Positions 6,614-13,034 are shown, numbered from the stretch's first letter. The stretch is DNA of 13,148 bases from an uncultured Clostridium sp. (GCA_900557045.1 USQY01000048.1:1-13148); one strand, 5' to 3'. The notes: a model not told the origin generated them from the letters alone. Made by a program: numbers and translations.

Positions 6614-7561
6614 CTATCTTGCATCCATAGACTTTTGTCTTTGGAGATGTTTTCCATAAAATTCAATGGCATTAACAACAAAATCTTCAATTTTTTTCTC
6701 CTCAATATTCTTTGGGAGTACATTTCTTATTCTGTCTGCATTAAATTTCATTTTGGGAATCTGGTTGGGTTTCTCCTCTGATAAAATATCTTCTATTTCA
6801 TCAGTCGTAAGTGTTCCCTCTTGACTCATCTTTTTAAGTCTTATTGCTTGTGCGTGAGATGGTGTTGCTACATTACACTCAATGCAATCTAAAACTGCAT
6901 ATTGTTCTTCATCTTTTAGAAAAGATAATTCAACGGCTGGACTCAATGCAATTTGCTTTTCATCAACTAAATCTAATAACTCTGGTATTAGTGCAGTAAG
7001 TCTTATAAACCTTTGAATTTGGCTCCTACTATCTCCAACTTCTTCTGCAAGTAATTGAACAGAATATTTACTTTCTAACTTCTCCCCAAGTTGGGCAGAA
7101 GTTAAATCTGTTCTTTTGCCTTGATGTGTCAGAGCTTCTAATTTCATTTTATATGCAAATGCTTTCTCACTTGGTAATATTTCTTCTCTTTGTAAGTTAC
7201 TATCTACCATTATAATAACAGCCTCATCATCTGTTAAATTTCTAACAATACAAGGTAGTGTTTCATTATTTGCTAATTGACTTGCATACTTTCTTCTGTG
7301 TCCAGATACCATTTCATATCTACCATCTGGCTTTTGTCTAACTAAAGCAGGAACTAATACTCCATTTTCTTTTATGCTATCACGCATATTAAACATATCT
7401 TCATTTTCAATGACTTTAAATGGGTGGTCTGGAAAATCATCAATATCACTTATTTTAATATCAATAACTTTTTCCAACTTATCATTAGTTCTTTCTTCTT
7501 CTGTTGTAAAAAGGTCATCTAACTTTGGCAGTGGCATTTTTGGTATGTTCTTTGCCATCAT
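6614..7561 (-). CDS. parB: ParB-family partition protein
   Basis: ParB proteins bind parS DNA, use CTP as a clamp switch, and work with ParA. The 315-aa product has an N-terminal ParB/Srx domain (about 31-125) with the VSGHRRKYA motif at 85-93; GHRR replaces the GERR usual in chromosomal Spo0J. A helix-turn-helix region follows around 165-190 (LLAEEVGDSRSQIQRFIRL) and a C-terminal region typical of element-borne ParB. Paired ATGs at 7561 and 7558 follow AAAGGAGG with 6- and 9-nt gaps; either may be used. The gene starts 47 nt inside the 3' end of parA, so expression is coupled. It may maintain the excised element or regulate its genes. Confidence 0.9.
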   Translation of the reverse strand: MMAKNIPKMPLPKLDDLFTTEEERTNDKLEKVIDIKISDIDDFPDHPFKVIENEDMFNMRDSIKENGVLVPALVRQKPDGRYEMVSGHRRKYASQLANNETLPCIVRNLTDDEAVIIMVDSNLQREEILPSEKAFAYKMKLEALTHQGKRTDLTSAQLGEKLESKYSVQLLAEEVGDSRSQIQRFIRLTALIPELLDLVDEKQIALSPAVELSFLKDEEQYAVLDCIECNVATPSHAQAIRLKKMSQEGTLTTDEIEDILSEEKPNQIPKMKFNADRIRNVLPKNIEEKKIEDFVVNAIEFYGKHLQRQKSMDAR

Positions 7562-8345
7562 TAAGCACCTCCTTTGCAAAAGAAGAATATGCATTTGCTA
7601 CCCTTCCACTTTTATCATAAGAAAATACACTTCCTCCTGATGAAGTAGATTCGGCAGTCTTAACTGCTCTTGGTATTTGAGTATTAAATAGTTTTAATAT
7701 ACTCCCATAATTGTCTTTTAATTGAGTTGCTATCTCTTTTGGAAGATTAGCCCTTGAATCAACTAATGTTAATAATGCTCCCTCTATTTTAAGCGTAGGA
7801 TTTATTTGTCGTCTAACTTTATTTATTATCTTAAATAAATCAGTCATACCTCTTAAAGCAAAGTATTCACTTTGGACTGGTATGATAACACTATTTGCAC
7901 TAGCAAGAGCATTTATTGTAAGCATACCTAAACTTGGTTGACAATCTAAAAGTATATAGTCATAATCATCTTTAATACTAGATAAGCAATTCCTTAAAGT
8001 ATATTCTCTACTCATTGCATAAGTTAATGAATTTTCTAATGCTGATAAAGAAAGATTAGATGGAATTAAATCCACATTTTCACTATGGTGTAATATACTT
8101 TCTTTTGTCTTAATTTCTTCATCATTCATAGATTGCTCCATTAAATCAGTTAAAGTATATTTCAATTCATTTTCATCATACCAACCTGCATAAGTAGTTA
8201 AATTACTCTGAGGATCAACATCTACAACTAACACTCTTTTTCCTTGTTTAGCCAATGCTACACCAAGATTAAAAGTGGTTGTTGTTTTACCAACTCCTCC
8301 TTTCTGATTTGTGATTGCAATTACCTTGCACTTACTTTCTTGCAT
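7515..8345 (-). CDS. parA: ParA-family partition ATPase
   Basis: This 276-aa protein is a deviant Walker ATPase. Walker A is KGGVGKTT (15-22) with the signature Lys15, the A' motif is DVDPQ (42-46), and Walker B is ILLDCQPSLG (131-140, Asp134). These residues are all present, so it should be active. It acts on the nucleoid, binding DNA non-specifically in its ATP form, and is paired with the overlapping parB. The start ATG 8345 follows AAAGGAGG with a 7-nt gap. In ICEs such systems are thought to stabilise the circular form. The nearest clear promoter is at 8634-8662, beyond a terminator, so expression may depend on read-through. Confidence 0.92.
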   Translation of the reverse strand: MQESKCKVIAITNQKGGVGKTTTTFNLGVALAKQGKRVLVVDVDPQSNLTTYAGWYDENELKYTLTDLMEQSMNDEEIKTKESILHHSENVDLIPSNLSLSALENSLTYAMSREYTLRNCLSSIKDDYDYILLDCQPSLGMLTINALASANSVIIPVQSEYFALRGMTDLFKIINKVRRQINPTLKIEGALLTLVDSRANLPKEIATQLKDNYGSILKLFNTQIPRAVKTAESTSSGGSVFSYDKSGRVANAYSSFAKEVLNDGKEHTKNATAKVR

Positions 8346-8370
8346 ATTCTCGCCTCCTTTCTTTTAATTT

Positions 8371-8396
8371 AGCCACCTTAATTTAATAAGATGGCT
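8371..8396. promoter_or_regulatory. Inverted repeat before parA (candidate operator or parS)
   Basis: Arms of 10 nt, AGCCACCTTA and TAAGATGGCT, with one G-T or mismatch pair, flank a 6-nt AT loop and end 25 bp before the parA ATG. No T-run follows, so it is not a terminator. Par operons often carry their centromere or autoregulatory operator here. It does not match the chromosomal Spo0J parS pattern. Confidence 0.45.
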
Positions 8397-8416
8397 ATGT
8401 ATTCCATTTCTGGCAT

Positions 8417-8447
8417 AAAAAAAGAACTGACCATTTTTAATCAGTTC
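8417..8447 (-). terminator. Intrinsic terminator between the 48-aa gene and parA
   Basis: Minus strand GAACTGA and TCAGTTC form a perfect 7-bp stem around a 10-nt loop, followed by seven T residues. It begins 9 bases after the stop of the 48-aa gene. Confidence 0.8.
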
Positions 8448-8455
8448 AAATATGG

Positions 8456-8602
8456 TTAATAAATTTTATTTAATTTTAAAATTAGTTCATCAATAGGTTC
8501 TGTATATATATCCTGTTTTAATTTATCATTTTTAAATTGTATTAAGGCATTTAAAATTATGTTAGTTTCTATATTCTTAATAGGTAGTTTTATTTTTTTC
8601 AT
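8456..8602 (-). CDS. 48-aa hypothetical peptide at the element end
   Basis: ATG 8602 is preceded by GAGGAA with an 11-nt gap and, further up, by a good promoter; a terminator follows its stop. These four signals together support a real small gene. The product begins MKKIKLPIKNIETNIILNAL and ends LILKLNKIY; it is basic and probably helical, without a membrane span or Cys. I recognise no family. As the first gene next to the presumed junction, it could be a small regulator, an excision accessory factor, or a leader peptide for parAB. Confidence 0.6.
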   Translation of the reverse strand: MKKIKLPIKNIETNIILNALIQFKNDKLKQDIYTEPIDELILKLNKIY

Positions 8603-8633
8603 TATAACCACACTTCCTCTGTTTGTTATCTAT

Positions 8634-8662
8634 ATTATATAAGAATAATTTATATATGTTAA
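8634..8662 (-). promoter_or_regulatory. Strong sigma-A-like promoter at the element's right end
   Basis: Minus strand TTAACA (5 of 6 to consensus), a 17-nt spacer and a perfect TATAAT. Transcription would start near 8,627, about 25 nt before the 48-aa gene, and could read on into parAB if the terminator at 8417-8447 leaks. Confidence 0.7.
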
Positions 8663-8830
8663 ATATACAAATAAATCGCACATTCATTATAAAAAAAATC
8701 AATTAGTATATGTTTCCACATACCACTTATATCAGCGTCGTGTACATATCATACTCAAACAACCCTCTGAATATTTTTTGATTTTTTATCATTTTTTACA
8801 ACAAAATATCACTTTTTTTAGTTTTACTAA
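8663..8830. other. Non-coding stretch between rlmD and the element promoter; candidate junction region
   Basis: No gene is visible here. It holds an imperfect inverted repeat at 8706-8723 (arms GTATATG and CACATAC, one mismatch), a more GC-rich island around 8732-8745 (CAGCGTCGTGTAC) in otherwise AT-rich DNA, and T-rich tracts at 8775-8820. Recombinase-binding arms or the attachment core may lie here or just inside rlmD. Confidence 0.35.
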
Positions 8831-8862
8831 AAATCAAAAAGCCTTATTTTTCAAGGCTTTTT
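8831..8862 (-). terminator. rlmD terminator overlapping its stop codon
   Basis: Minus strand AAAAAGCCTT and AAGGCTTTTT form a perfect 10-bp stem with a 7-nt loop, followed by GATTTTT. The 5' arm uses the last codons of rlmD and the stop at 8844-8846 lies at the base of the loop. Confidence 0.85.
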
Positions 8863-10235
8863 CGATGTAGTACTGAAACGCATTCAACGTGGCTCGTAAA
8901 CGGAAACATATCCACCGGCTGTATCTCTCCAATCTCATACTTTTCACTCAACCCACACATATCTCTAACCATTGTAGCAGGATTGCAACTAATATACACA
9001 ATCTTCTTAGCCTCAACTGCAAGCAAAGTCTCTACCGTATTAATATCCAATCCCTTTCTAGGAGGATCAACAATAACCACATCAGGGTAATCCTGCTTTT
9101 CTTTCATGATTTTATCAAATATTTTTTCAACATCTCCTGCAAAAAACTCTGCATTTTCTATACCATTTAACTTAGCATTCTCCCTTGCATCTTCAATTGC
9201 TTGTTCCACTATTTCAATTCCATAAACTTTTTTTACAAACTTAGAAGCTGTTAACCCTATTGTTCCAATTCCACAATATAAATCATATAAAACATCATTT
9301 TTACTCAAATTTGCCTTTTCAATTGCTACGTAATACAATGCTTCTGCTTGAACTGGGTTTACTTGATAAAATGATAATGGTGATATTTTAAAAGTATATT
9401 CTCCTAAAATGTCATAAATATATCCATCACCATACAAAGTTATATTTTCTGTACCTAAAATAACATTAGTGTTTTTCATATTAATATTTTTTACAACTGT
9501 TTTTATTTCCGGAAACTCTTTTATAATACTTTTCGCCAGATGCTTTTCTTGTTCAAAACTTTTTCCATTTATAACCAAAACACACATAATTTCATGTGTT
9601 CTAACTCCAACCTTTATTACAATATGCCTAACCAAACCTTTTCCTGTTTTTTCATTATACACACTTATATTATTTTGTTTTATATATCCTAAAATAAAAT
9701 TTGCAATTTGCTCTGAATAATAATTTTGAATTAAACAATTTCTCATAGGGATTATTTCATGTGTTCTTTCAGCAAAAACTCCCATAACTGGTTTATCTTC
9801 TTTATCAAGCCCTACTGGAAATTGCGCTTTATTTCTATAATTGTAAGGATTCCCCATACCTAGTGTTGGAAGCACTTTTATTTTATTCTTCTGATTGATA
9901 TTTGCCAAATTTCTATTTACTAAATTTTCAACTACTCTTTGTTTCATATTTAGTGTTTCTTCATATTCAATATGTCTTAAGTTACATCCTCCACATCTTT
10001 TATATGTTCCACAATCCGGTTCAACTCTATATTTTGATTTTTCTATTATATTTATTATTTTTCCAAAAGCATGTGATAATGTTACTTTTAATATTAATAT
10101 TTCACATTTTTCACCTTTGATTGCACCTTGTATAAAAATTGTGTAGCCATCTATTTTAGCAATTCCTTCTCCTTCATAACCGTTATCTATTATATCTACT
10201 ATGTATTTTTCATTTTTCTTTACTGGAATATCCAC
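8844..10235 (-). CDS. rlmD: 23S rRNA (uracil-5-)-methyltransferase, RlmD/RumA family
   Basis: It transfers a methyl group from SAM to C5 of a uridine in 23S rRNA. The 463-aa product has an N-terminal TRAM RNA-binding domain (about 5-63) and four cysteines for a 4Fe-4S cluster (C75, C81, C84, C167; CGGC motif at 81-84). A central RNA-binding region follows, then a Rossmann methyltransferase domain with DLYCGIGT (318-325). VDPPRKG is at 389-395. The catalytic nucleophile is Cys417 in SCNPAT and the general base is probably Glu451 in HVECVSVL. Length and motifs are complete. The start is GTG at 10235, set by AAAGGAG with an 8-nt gap. It follows the NUDIX gene by 21 nt, so the two are probably co-transcribed. 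In Firmicutes one enzyme of this family may act at two uridines (RlmCD); the exact target is not certain. Confidence 0.93.
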   Translation of the reverse strand: MDIPVKKNEKYIVDIIDNGYEGEGIAKIDGYTIFIQGAIKGEKCEILILKVTLSHAFGKIINIIEKSKYRVEPDCGTYKRCGGCNLRHIEYEETLNMKQRVVENLVNRNLANINQKNKIKVLPTLGMGNPYNYRNKAQFPVGLDKEDKPVMGVFAERTHEIIPMRNCLIQNYYSEQIANFILGYIKQNNISVYNEKTGKGLVRHIVIKVGVRTHEIMCVLVINGKSFEQEKHLAKSIIKEFPEIKTVVKNINMKNTNVILGTENITLYGDGYIYDILGEYTFKISPLSFYQVNPVQAEALYYVAIEKANLSKNDVLYDLYCGIGTIGLTASKFVKKVYGIEIVEQAIEDARENAKLNGIENAEFFAGDVEKIFDKIMKEKQDYPDVVIVDPPRKGLDINTVETLLAVEAKKIVYISCNPATMVRDMCGLSEKYEIGEIQPVDMFPFTSHVECVSVLHRKSLEK

Positions 10236-10256
10236 TAAAAAATCTCCTTTCTTTTA

Positions 10257-11165
10257 TTATGATACAATACCATCCTTTTTCATTTTTTGAATAATTTTTG
10301 AATACACAACATTTCTAACCCAAACTTCTGAGCTTTCATTTAAAATTTCATCTATGGGAACCCATTTTACTCCACTATTTTCATCTTCTTTTATTCTTAT
10401 TTCCTCTGTTTCATCTGCTTCTAATAAATATGTTACATTTAAATGAGCATGTGAGCCAACATATTTTCCTCTTTTTATATGACCATTTACATTAATTATC
10501 TCTAAAGAATAAATATCATCTAAAATTGGTTTAACATCTTTTATTCCAGTTTCTTCTTTTGCTTCTTTCATTGCAACATATAAAAGATTGCTATCACCAT
10601 CACTATGGCCTCCAACCCATCCCCATGAATTATATATTTTATGGTATATCATTAATATTTTTGTTCTTTCTTTATTTAAGACAAATGCAGAACTTGTAAA
10701 ATGCCCTATCTCATTTTGTCTAGTTAATACATCATCAAATATGTTGAAATAATTTAACATTATATTTTTCTCAACTTCTTCTTGCTCGTTATATGGATTA
10801 TATTTTTGTATATTATTTTTTAATTCTTCTGCATCTATTTTAATTTTTATTCCTAACACACTATATTCTTTTTCTTGTTTTGGAGAATATATTGAATACA
10901 TTGATTCTACTTTTCTTTCGATTTCTCCTTTATCTGAATTTTTTGTGTTTAATTTTTCAAACAACTCTTTAAATGTGTTTTCATGATATAAATCTAATAC
11001 TTCAACTACTAATTTTTCTTGTAAATCTGGTAATTTTGAAAATTCTATTTTGTCTCCTACATTAATTTGTTTTCTTTTTTCATCATATAGTCTGAACTCT
11101 ACTGTTTTTGTTCCATTTTTTATTCTTTCAAATGGACTTTCTTTTAATTTCATTTTGTGTAACAT
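10257..11165 (-). CDS. ASCH domain-NUDIX hydrolase fusion
   Basis: Residues 1-110 form an ASCH domain (KLKESPFERIKNGTKTVEFRL; then INVGDKIEF and a C-terminal YSVLGIKIKI strand), a fold that binds RNA or nucleotides. Residues about 150-295 form a NUDIX hydrolase. The box runs G186 to I208 and fits G-x5-E-x7-R-E-U-x-E-E-x-G-U except Ser192 for Glu and Lys200 for Arg; the metal-binding EAKEE core (201-205) is intact. The second half resembles NUDIX enzymes that act on nucleotides or isopentenyl-type substrates; the substrate is not predictable. The linker about 112-148 is helical. The start is supported by AGGAG with a 9-nt gap, and a promoter lies at 11259-11287. It leads a probable two-gene operon with rlmD, suggesting a link to RNA or nucleotide quality control. 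Confidence 0.85.
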   Translation of the reverse strand: MLHKMKLKESPFERIKNGTKTVEFRLYDEKRKQINVGDKIEFSKLPDLQEKLVVEVLDLYHENTFKELFEKLNTKNSDKGEIERKVESMYSIYSPKQEKEYSVLGIKIKIDAEELKNNIQKYNPYNEQEEVEKNIMLNYFNIFDDVLTRQNEIGHFTSSAFVLNKERTKILMIYHKIYNSWGWVGGHSDGDSNLLYVAMKEAKEETGIKDVKPILDDIYSLEIINVNGHIKRGKYVGSHAHLNVTYLLEADETEEIRIKEDENSGVKWVPIDEILNESSEVWVRNVVYSKIIQKMKKDGIVS

Positions 11166-11258
11166 TTTTTATTTCTCCTATTTATCTCTAATTTTTGGAT
11201 TTTTTAAAATTATTTTAATTTTGTTTTTCATCTCTCATCTGATATATGTGTTAGATGT

Positions 11259-11287
11259 ATAATAACATATTTTGGTTATATCTGCAA
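11259..11287 (-). promoter_or_regulatory. Promoter of the NUDIX-rlmD operon
   Basis: Minus strand TTGCAG, 17-nt spacer, TATTAT with an upstream TG (TGT-TATTAT), that is, an extended -10. Transcription would start near 11,252, leaving a leader of about 87 nt with no obvious hairpin. Confidence 0.55.
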
Positions 11288-11330
11288 ATTGATATAAGAT
11301 TTTTATTTTTAAATTTTATTTTCTAACCTC

Positions 11331-11360
11331 TTGACAATTTAATAGTGTTTATGGTAATAT
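11331..11360 (+). promoter_or_regulatory. Promoter of tRNA-Leu
   Basis: A perfect TTGACA (11331-11336), an 18-nt spacer and TAATAT (11355-11360) preceded by TGG, an extended -10. The tRNA begins 44 nt beyond the -10 box. Confidence 0.65.
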
Positions 11361-11404
11361 TATTTTTGTAATGTAAAGTTTTACTTTATTTTACTATTAA
11401 ATAT

Positions 11405-11488
11405 GCGGATGTGGCGGAACTGGCAGACGCGCTGGTCTTAGGAACCAGTGTCAACGACGTGGGGGTTCAAGTCCCTTCATCCGCACCA
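11405..11488 (+). tRNA. tRNA-Leu (anticodon UAG), CCA encoded
   Basis: The acceptor stem is GCGGATG paired with CATCCGC, with discriminator A and an encoded CCA at 11486-11488. The anticodon stem CTGGT/ACCAG encloses the loop CTTAGGA, with anticodon TAG at 11439-11441, reading CUN leucine codons. A long variable arm (GTCAACGACGTG region) confirms a class II tRNA. The T loop is TTCAAGT. It is the only plus-strand gene in the window, convergent with the amidase and divergent from the NUDIX gene. No disruption or att duplication is seen at its 3' end. Confidence 0.96.
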
Positions 11489-11498
11489 ATATAAAAAC

Positions 11499-11533
11499 AA
11501 AAATCCTTGATTTATCATATTTCAAGGATTTTT
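11499..11533. terminator. Bidirectional terminator between tRNA-Leu and the amidase
   Basis: AAAAATCCTTGA and TCAAGGATTTTT form a perfect 12-bp stem with an 11-nt loop. T-rich tails exist on both strands (TTTTTATTTTA on plus, TTTTTGTTTTTA on minus), so it can end both converging transcripts. Confidence 0.88.
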
Positions 11534-11572
11534 ATTTTACTTTTTATGCAATTTTGTTGCAACCTAATTCTC

Positions 11573-12550
11573 CTACACTATCTCAACCTGAACCCCATCA
11601 ATCACCTGTCCAAGATTTCCAGCATATCCATTAATACTATCACCAACATCATAACCATTCACCCAAGGTAACCAACTTCCATTAATAACATGAACCCTAT
11701 ACCTAGCCGTACCTTTAGTTGACTTAATAGCAATTCCATCAATTTTATTACCTAAAATTCCTGCATAATTATCACCATTTTTATCTTTTTCACGGTCTGT
11801 TACCTCATCATGCCATATACCATTAACACTATGCACTTTATAAATTAATTTTCCAACATCTTCAACTCTCCCTACTGTATTTCCTCTGAATCCGCTTATA
11901 CCAGTTCCATATATTCCAGCATAACCATTTGAAGTATTATTACTATTAATTACATTTGGAAGCCATGTTCCATTATAAGCTTGATATCTTACATTTATCT
12001 TTTCTTCTAATTTTACACCTACTTGCTCTTCATTTTCTTTTTTACCATCTAAAATTTCATTTACAGTTTGAGCTAATAGCTGCATTTTAGAATTTAAATA
12101 TTCTCCAGGACATGCAGTTGCAGCAAACATTCTGTGTGTTGTTAGTGAACCATTTGGTGTTCCATCATAAGCTAGTCTAAAATTATATCTTTTACATACA
12201 TCAACTGCCAAATTTACTAATGTGTTCCATGCCTTATCTGAAACTATCCACTCTCCTCCTATTTCACAATTAGAAACTTCAACAGTTATCGCTTGGCAAT
12301 CATTAACCATATTAGAAGAAGTCCATGCCCCATTTTCTTCATCAACACAACAAACTAATTCTCCATTATTTCCTATACAATAATTTGAACTTGCATTTCT
12401 TTTTGGATTTTTAAATATATTTGCACACTGCTCGGCTGTTAAAATTCCAGCCATATGATGTGGCGTAAATTTGCATATTTTATACCCTTTTCTCCCATTA
12501 TAATGATTAGGACTTTCTATAAATTTAGTCGATATTTCAGATCTACTCAT
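11573..12550 (-). CDS. N-acetylmuramoyl-L-alanine amidase (Amidase_2) with three wall-binding repeats
   Basis: It cleaves the bond between MurNAc and the first L-Ala of peptidoglycan. Residues about 22-155 form the Amidase_2/PGRP domain, with zinc-ligand candidates H31/H32 (TPHHMAG), H139 (TTHRMF) and C147 (TACPGEYL), and a conserved acidic ITVEVSN at 88-94. A short charged linker (about 169-186) leads to three repeats at about 187-232, 236-279 and 283-325. Each repeat has a Y-x-[AV]-x-x-x-NG-x-W start and a [DN][NG]-x-AG...I-x-G end, resembling clostridial ChW-type or phage-lysin wall-binding modules. No signal peptide is present, as in phage endolysins. I start at ATG 12550, since GGAGG is 9 nt upstream and only 3 nt from the ATG at 12556. 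The gene overlaps the small acidic gene upstream by 8 nt. Probably a domesticated prophage lysin or a tailocin/bacteriocin lysis gene. Confidence 0.88.
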   Translation of the reverse strand: MSRSEISTKFIESPNHYNGRKGYKICKFTPHHMAGILTAEQCANIFKNPKRNASSNYCIGNNGELVCCVDEENGAWTSSNMVNDCQAITVEVSNCEIGGEWIVSDKAWNTLVNLAVDVCKRYNFRLAYDGTPNGSLTTHRMFAATACPGEYLNSKMQLLAQTVNEILDGKKENEEQVGVKLEEKINVRYQAYNGTWLPNVINSNNTSNGYAGIYGTGISGFRGNTVGRVEDVGKLIYKVHSVNGIWHDEVTDREKDKNGDNYAGILGNKIDGIAIKSTKGTARYRVHVINGSWLPWVNGYDVGDSINGYAGNLGQVIDGVQVEIV

Positions 12551-12698
12551 TACCATTATCCTCCTTTCCATTTGTTAACTCTTTTAACATTTCATTTTCC
12601 AAAGTAATTTCATCTTCTAAATTGTTTTCATCTTCTAAAAACAATTTATCATCTAACATATCTTTATTTTTATTGTCTAACATATTTTCATTTTCCAT
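12543..12698 (-). CDS. 51-aa acidic repeat-like peptide, overlapping the amidase start
   Basis: A frame from ATG 12698 to TAG 12543, with AAAGGA 12 nt upstream. The product (MENENMLDNKNKDMLDDK at the start, ending TNGKEDNGNE) is highly acidic and made of short repeating units such as NML-DN, DML-DD and LEDEN-LEDE. There is no membrane span, so it is not a holin. Its last codons carry the amidase ribosome site, and the two frames overlap by 8 nt, so amidase translation is probably coupled. It could be a leader, an inhibitor of the amidase, or a decayed structural fragment. I do not recognise a family. Confidence 0.5.
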   Translation of the reverse strand: MENENMLDNKNKDMLDDKLFLEDENNLEDEITLENEMLKELTNGKEDNGNE

Positions 12699-12728
12699 AA
12701 TTAATATCATTCCTTTCATTATTTTAAA

Positions 12729-12785
12729 TTTGTAAAATTAATTTACAAACTCTATTACAAACTCTATTACAAACTCGAATTGTAA
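12729..12785. repeat. Cluster of TTTACAA-type direct and inverted repeats
   Basis: An 8-bp inverted repeat, TTTGTAAA-ATTAA-TTTACAAA (12729-12736 and 12742-12749), leads into three tandem 12-bp units TTACAAACTCTA at 12743-12754, 12755-12766 and 12767-12778 (the last with one mismatch). TTGTAA follows inverted at 12780-12785. The 12-bp period, close to one helical turn, puts all copies on about the same face. It lies 31-87 bp upstream of the 51-aa gene, where a cooperative regulator could bind. Confidence 0.6.
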
Positions 12786-12950
12786 ACTTATTTGCGAACT
12801 AATCAGCCCCTTATATACAATATGTTAAACGCCAACATTTTGCCAAACAAACTATTAAGAACAATATACTACTACCTCACACAAATTTCATCCGGATACT
12901 ATCAAAATAAAATTTTAAACCTAAAAACAAGTTTAACTTTCATACAAAGA
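12786..12950. other. Non-coding region upstream of the amidase operon
   Basis: Nothing gene-like is supported here. It probably contains the amidase operon promoter on the minus strand, but no hexamer pair is convincing; the best (TTGGCA, 18 nt, TATTGT) is weak. A plus-strand 61-codon frame has only a TTG start and no ribosome site. Confidence 0.4.
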
Positions 12951-12990
12951 AAAAATGCAGAAATTAATCTCACTTAATTTCTGCATTTTT
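12951..12990 (-). terminator. Terminator of cysS
   Basis: A perfect 17-bp stem, 12951-12967 with 12974-12990, and a 6-nt loop. The minus strand ends in a T-rich tract, 45 nt after the cysS stop. The plus-strand side is also T-rich, so it could work both ways. Confidence 0.88.
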
Positions 12991-12992
12991 CT

Positions 12993-13025
12993 TTTTAATT
13001 AGTATATTTTCCTTTTAATTAGTAT
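12993..13025. repeat. Short direct repeat TTTTAATTAGTAT
   Basis: Two 13-bp copies at 12993-13005 and 13013-13025, 20 bp apart, lie between the cysS stop and its terminator. This is probably a small local duplication. Confidence 0.4.
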
Positions 13026-13034
13026 TCACCAAAA

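Larger units (their letters stand above)
1..8830. mobile_element. End segment of a putative integrative and conjugative element (Tn1549/CTn-like), right end near rlmD
   Basis: The gene set is typical of Firmicutes conjugative transposons: parA-parB, a DUF3789-like peptide, a thioester/CnaB adhesin with a dedicated sortase, a run of small coupled genes, an ArdC/LtrC-like giant protein and TnpV. All lie on one strand, while ordinary chromosomal genes (rlmD, NUDIX, tRNA-Leu, cysS) start at once beyond 8,831. The right boundary is inferred to lie between about 8,603 and 8,880; the exact junction and attachment repeat cannot be fixed because the other end is outside the window. Integrase, relaxase and secretion genes are not visible, so mobility itself is an inference from gene content. 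Confidence 0.7.

Noticed and set aside
8889..9170. Plus-strand 93-codon frame
   Set aside because: It is antisense to the rlmD catalytic region, which has complete motifs in the minus frame.
11405..11488. tRNA-Leu 3' end as the element's attachment site
   Set aside because: The tRNA is about 2.6 kb from the element genes, is followed by its own intact terminator, and has no repeated 3' sequence that I can see in the window.
12743..12778. CRISPR-like array
   Set aside because: The units are 12 bp and directly adjacent with no spacers, so it is a tandem repeat or operator array and not a CRISPR.
12786..12850. Possible amidase-operon promoter (TTGGCA, 18 nt, TATTGT)
   Set aside because: The -10 is a poor match and the spacer is long; sporulation-type consensus patterns were tried and also fail.
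12792..12977. Plus-strand 61-codon frame upstream of the amidase
   Set aside because: It begins with TTG without a ribosome site and runs into the cysS terminator stem.
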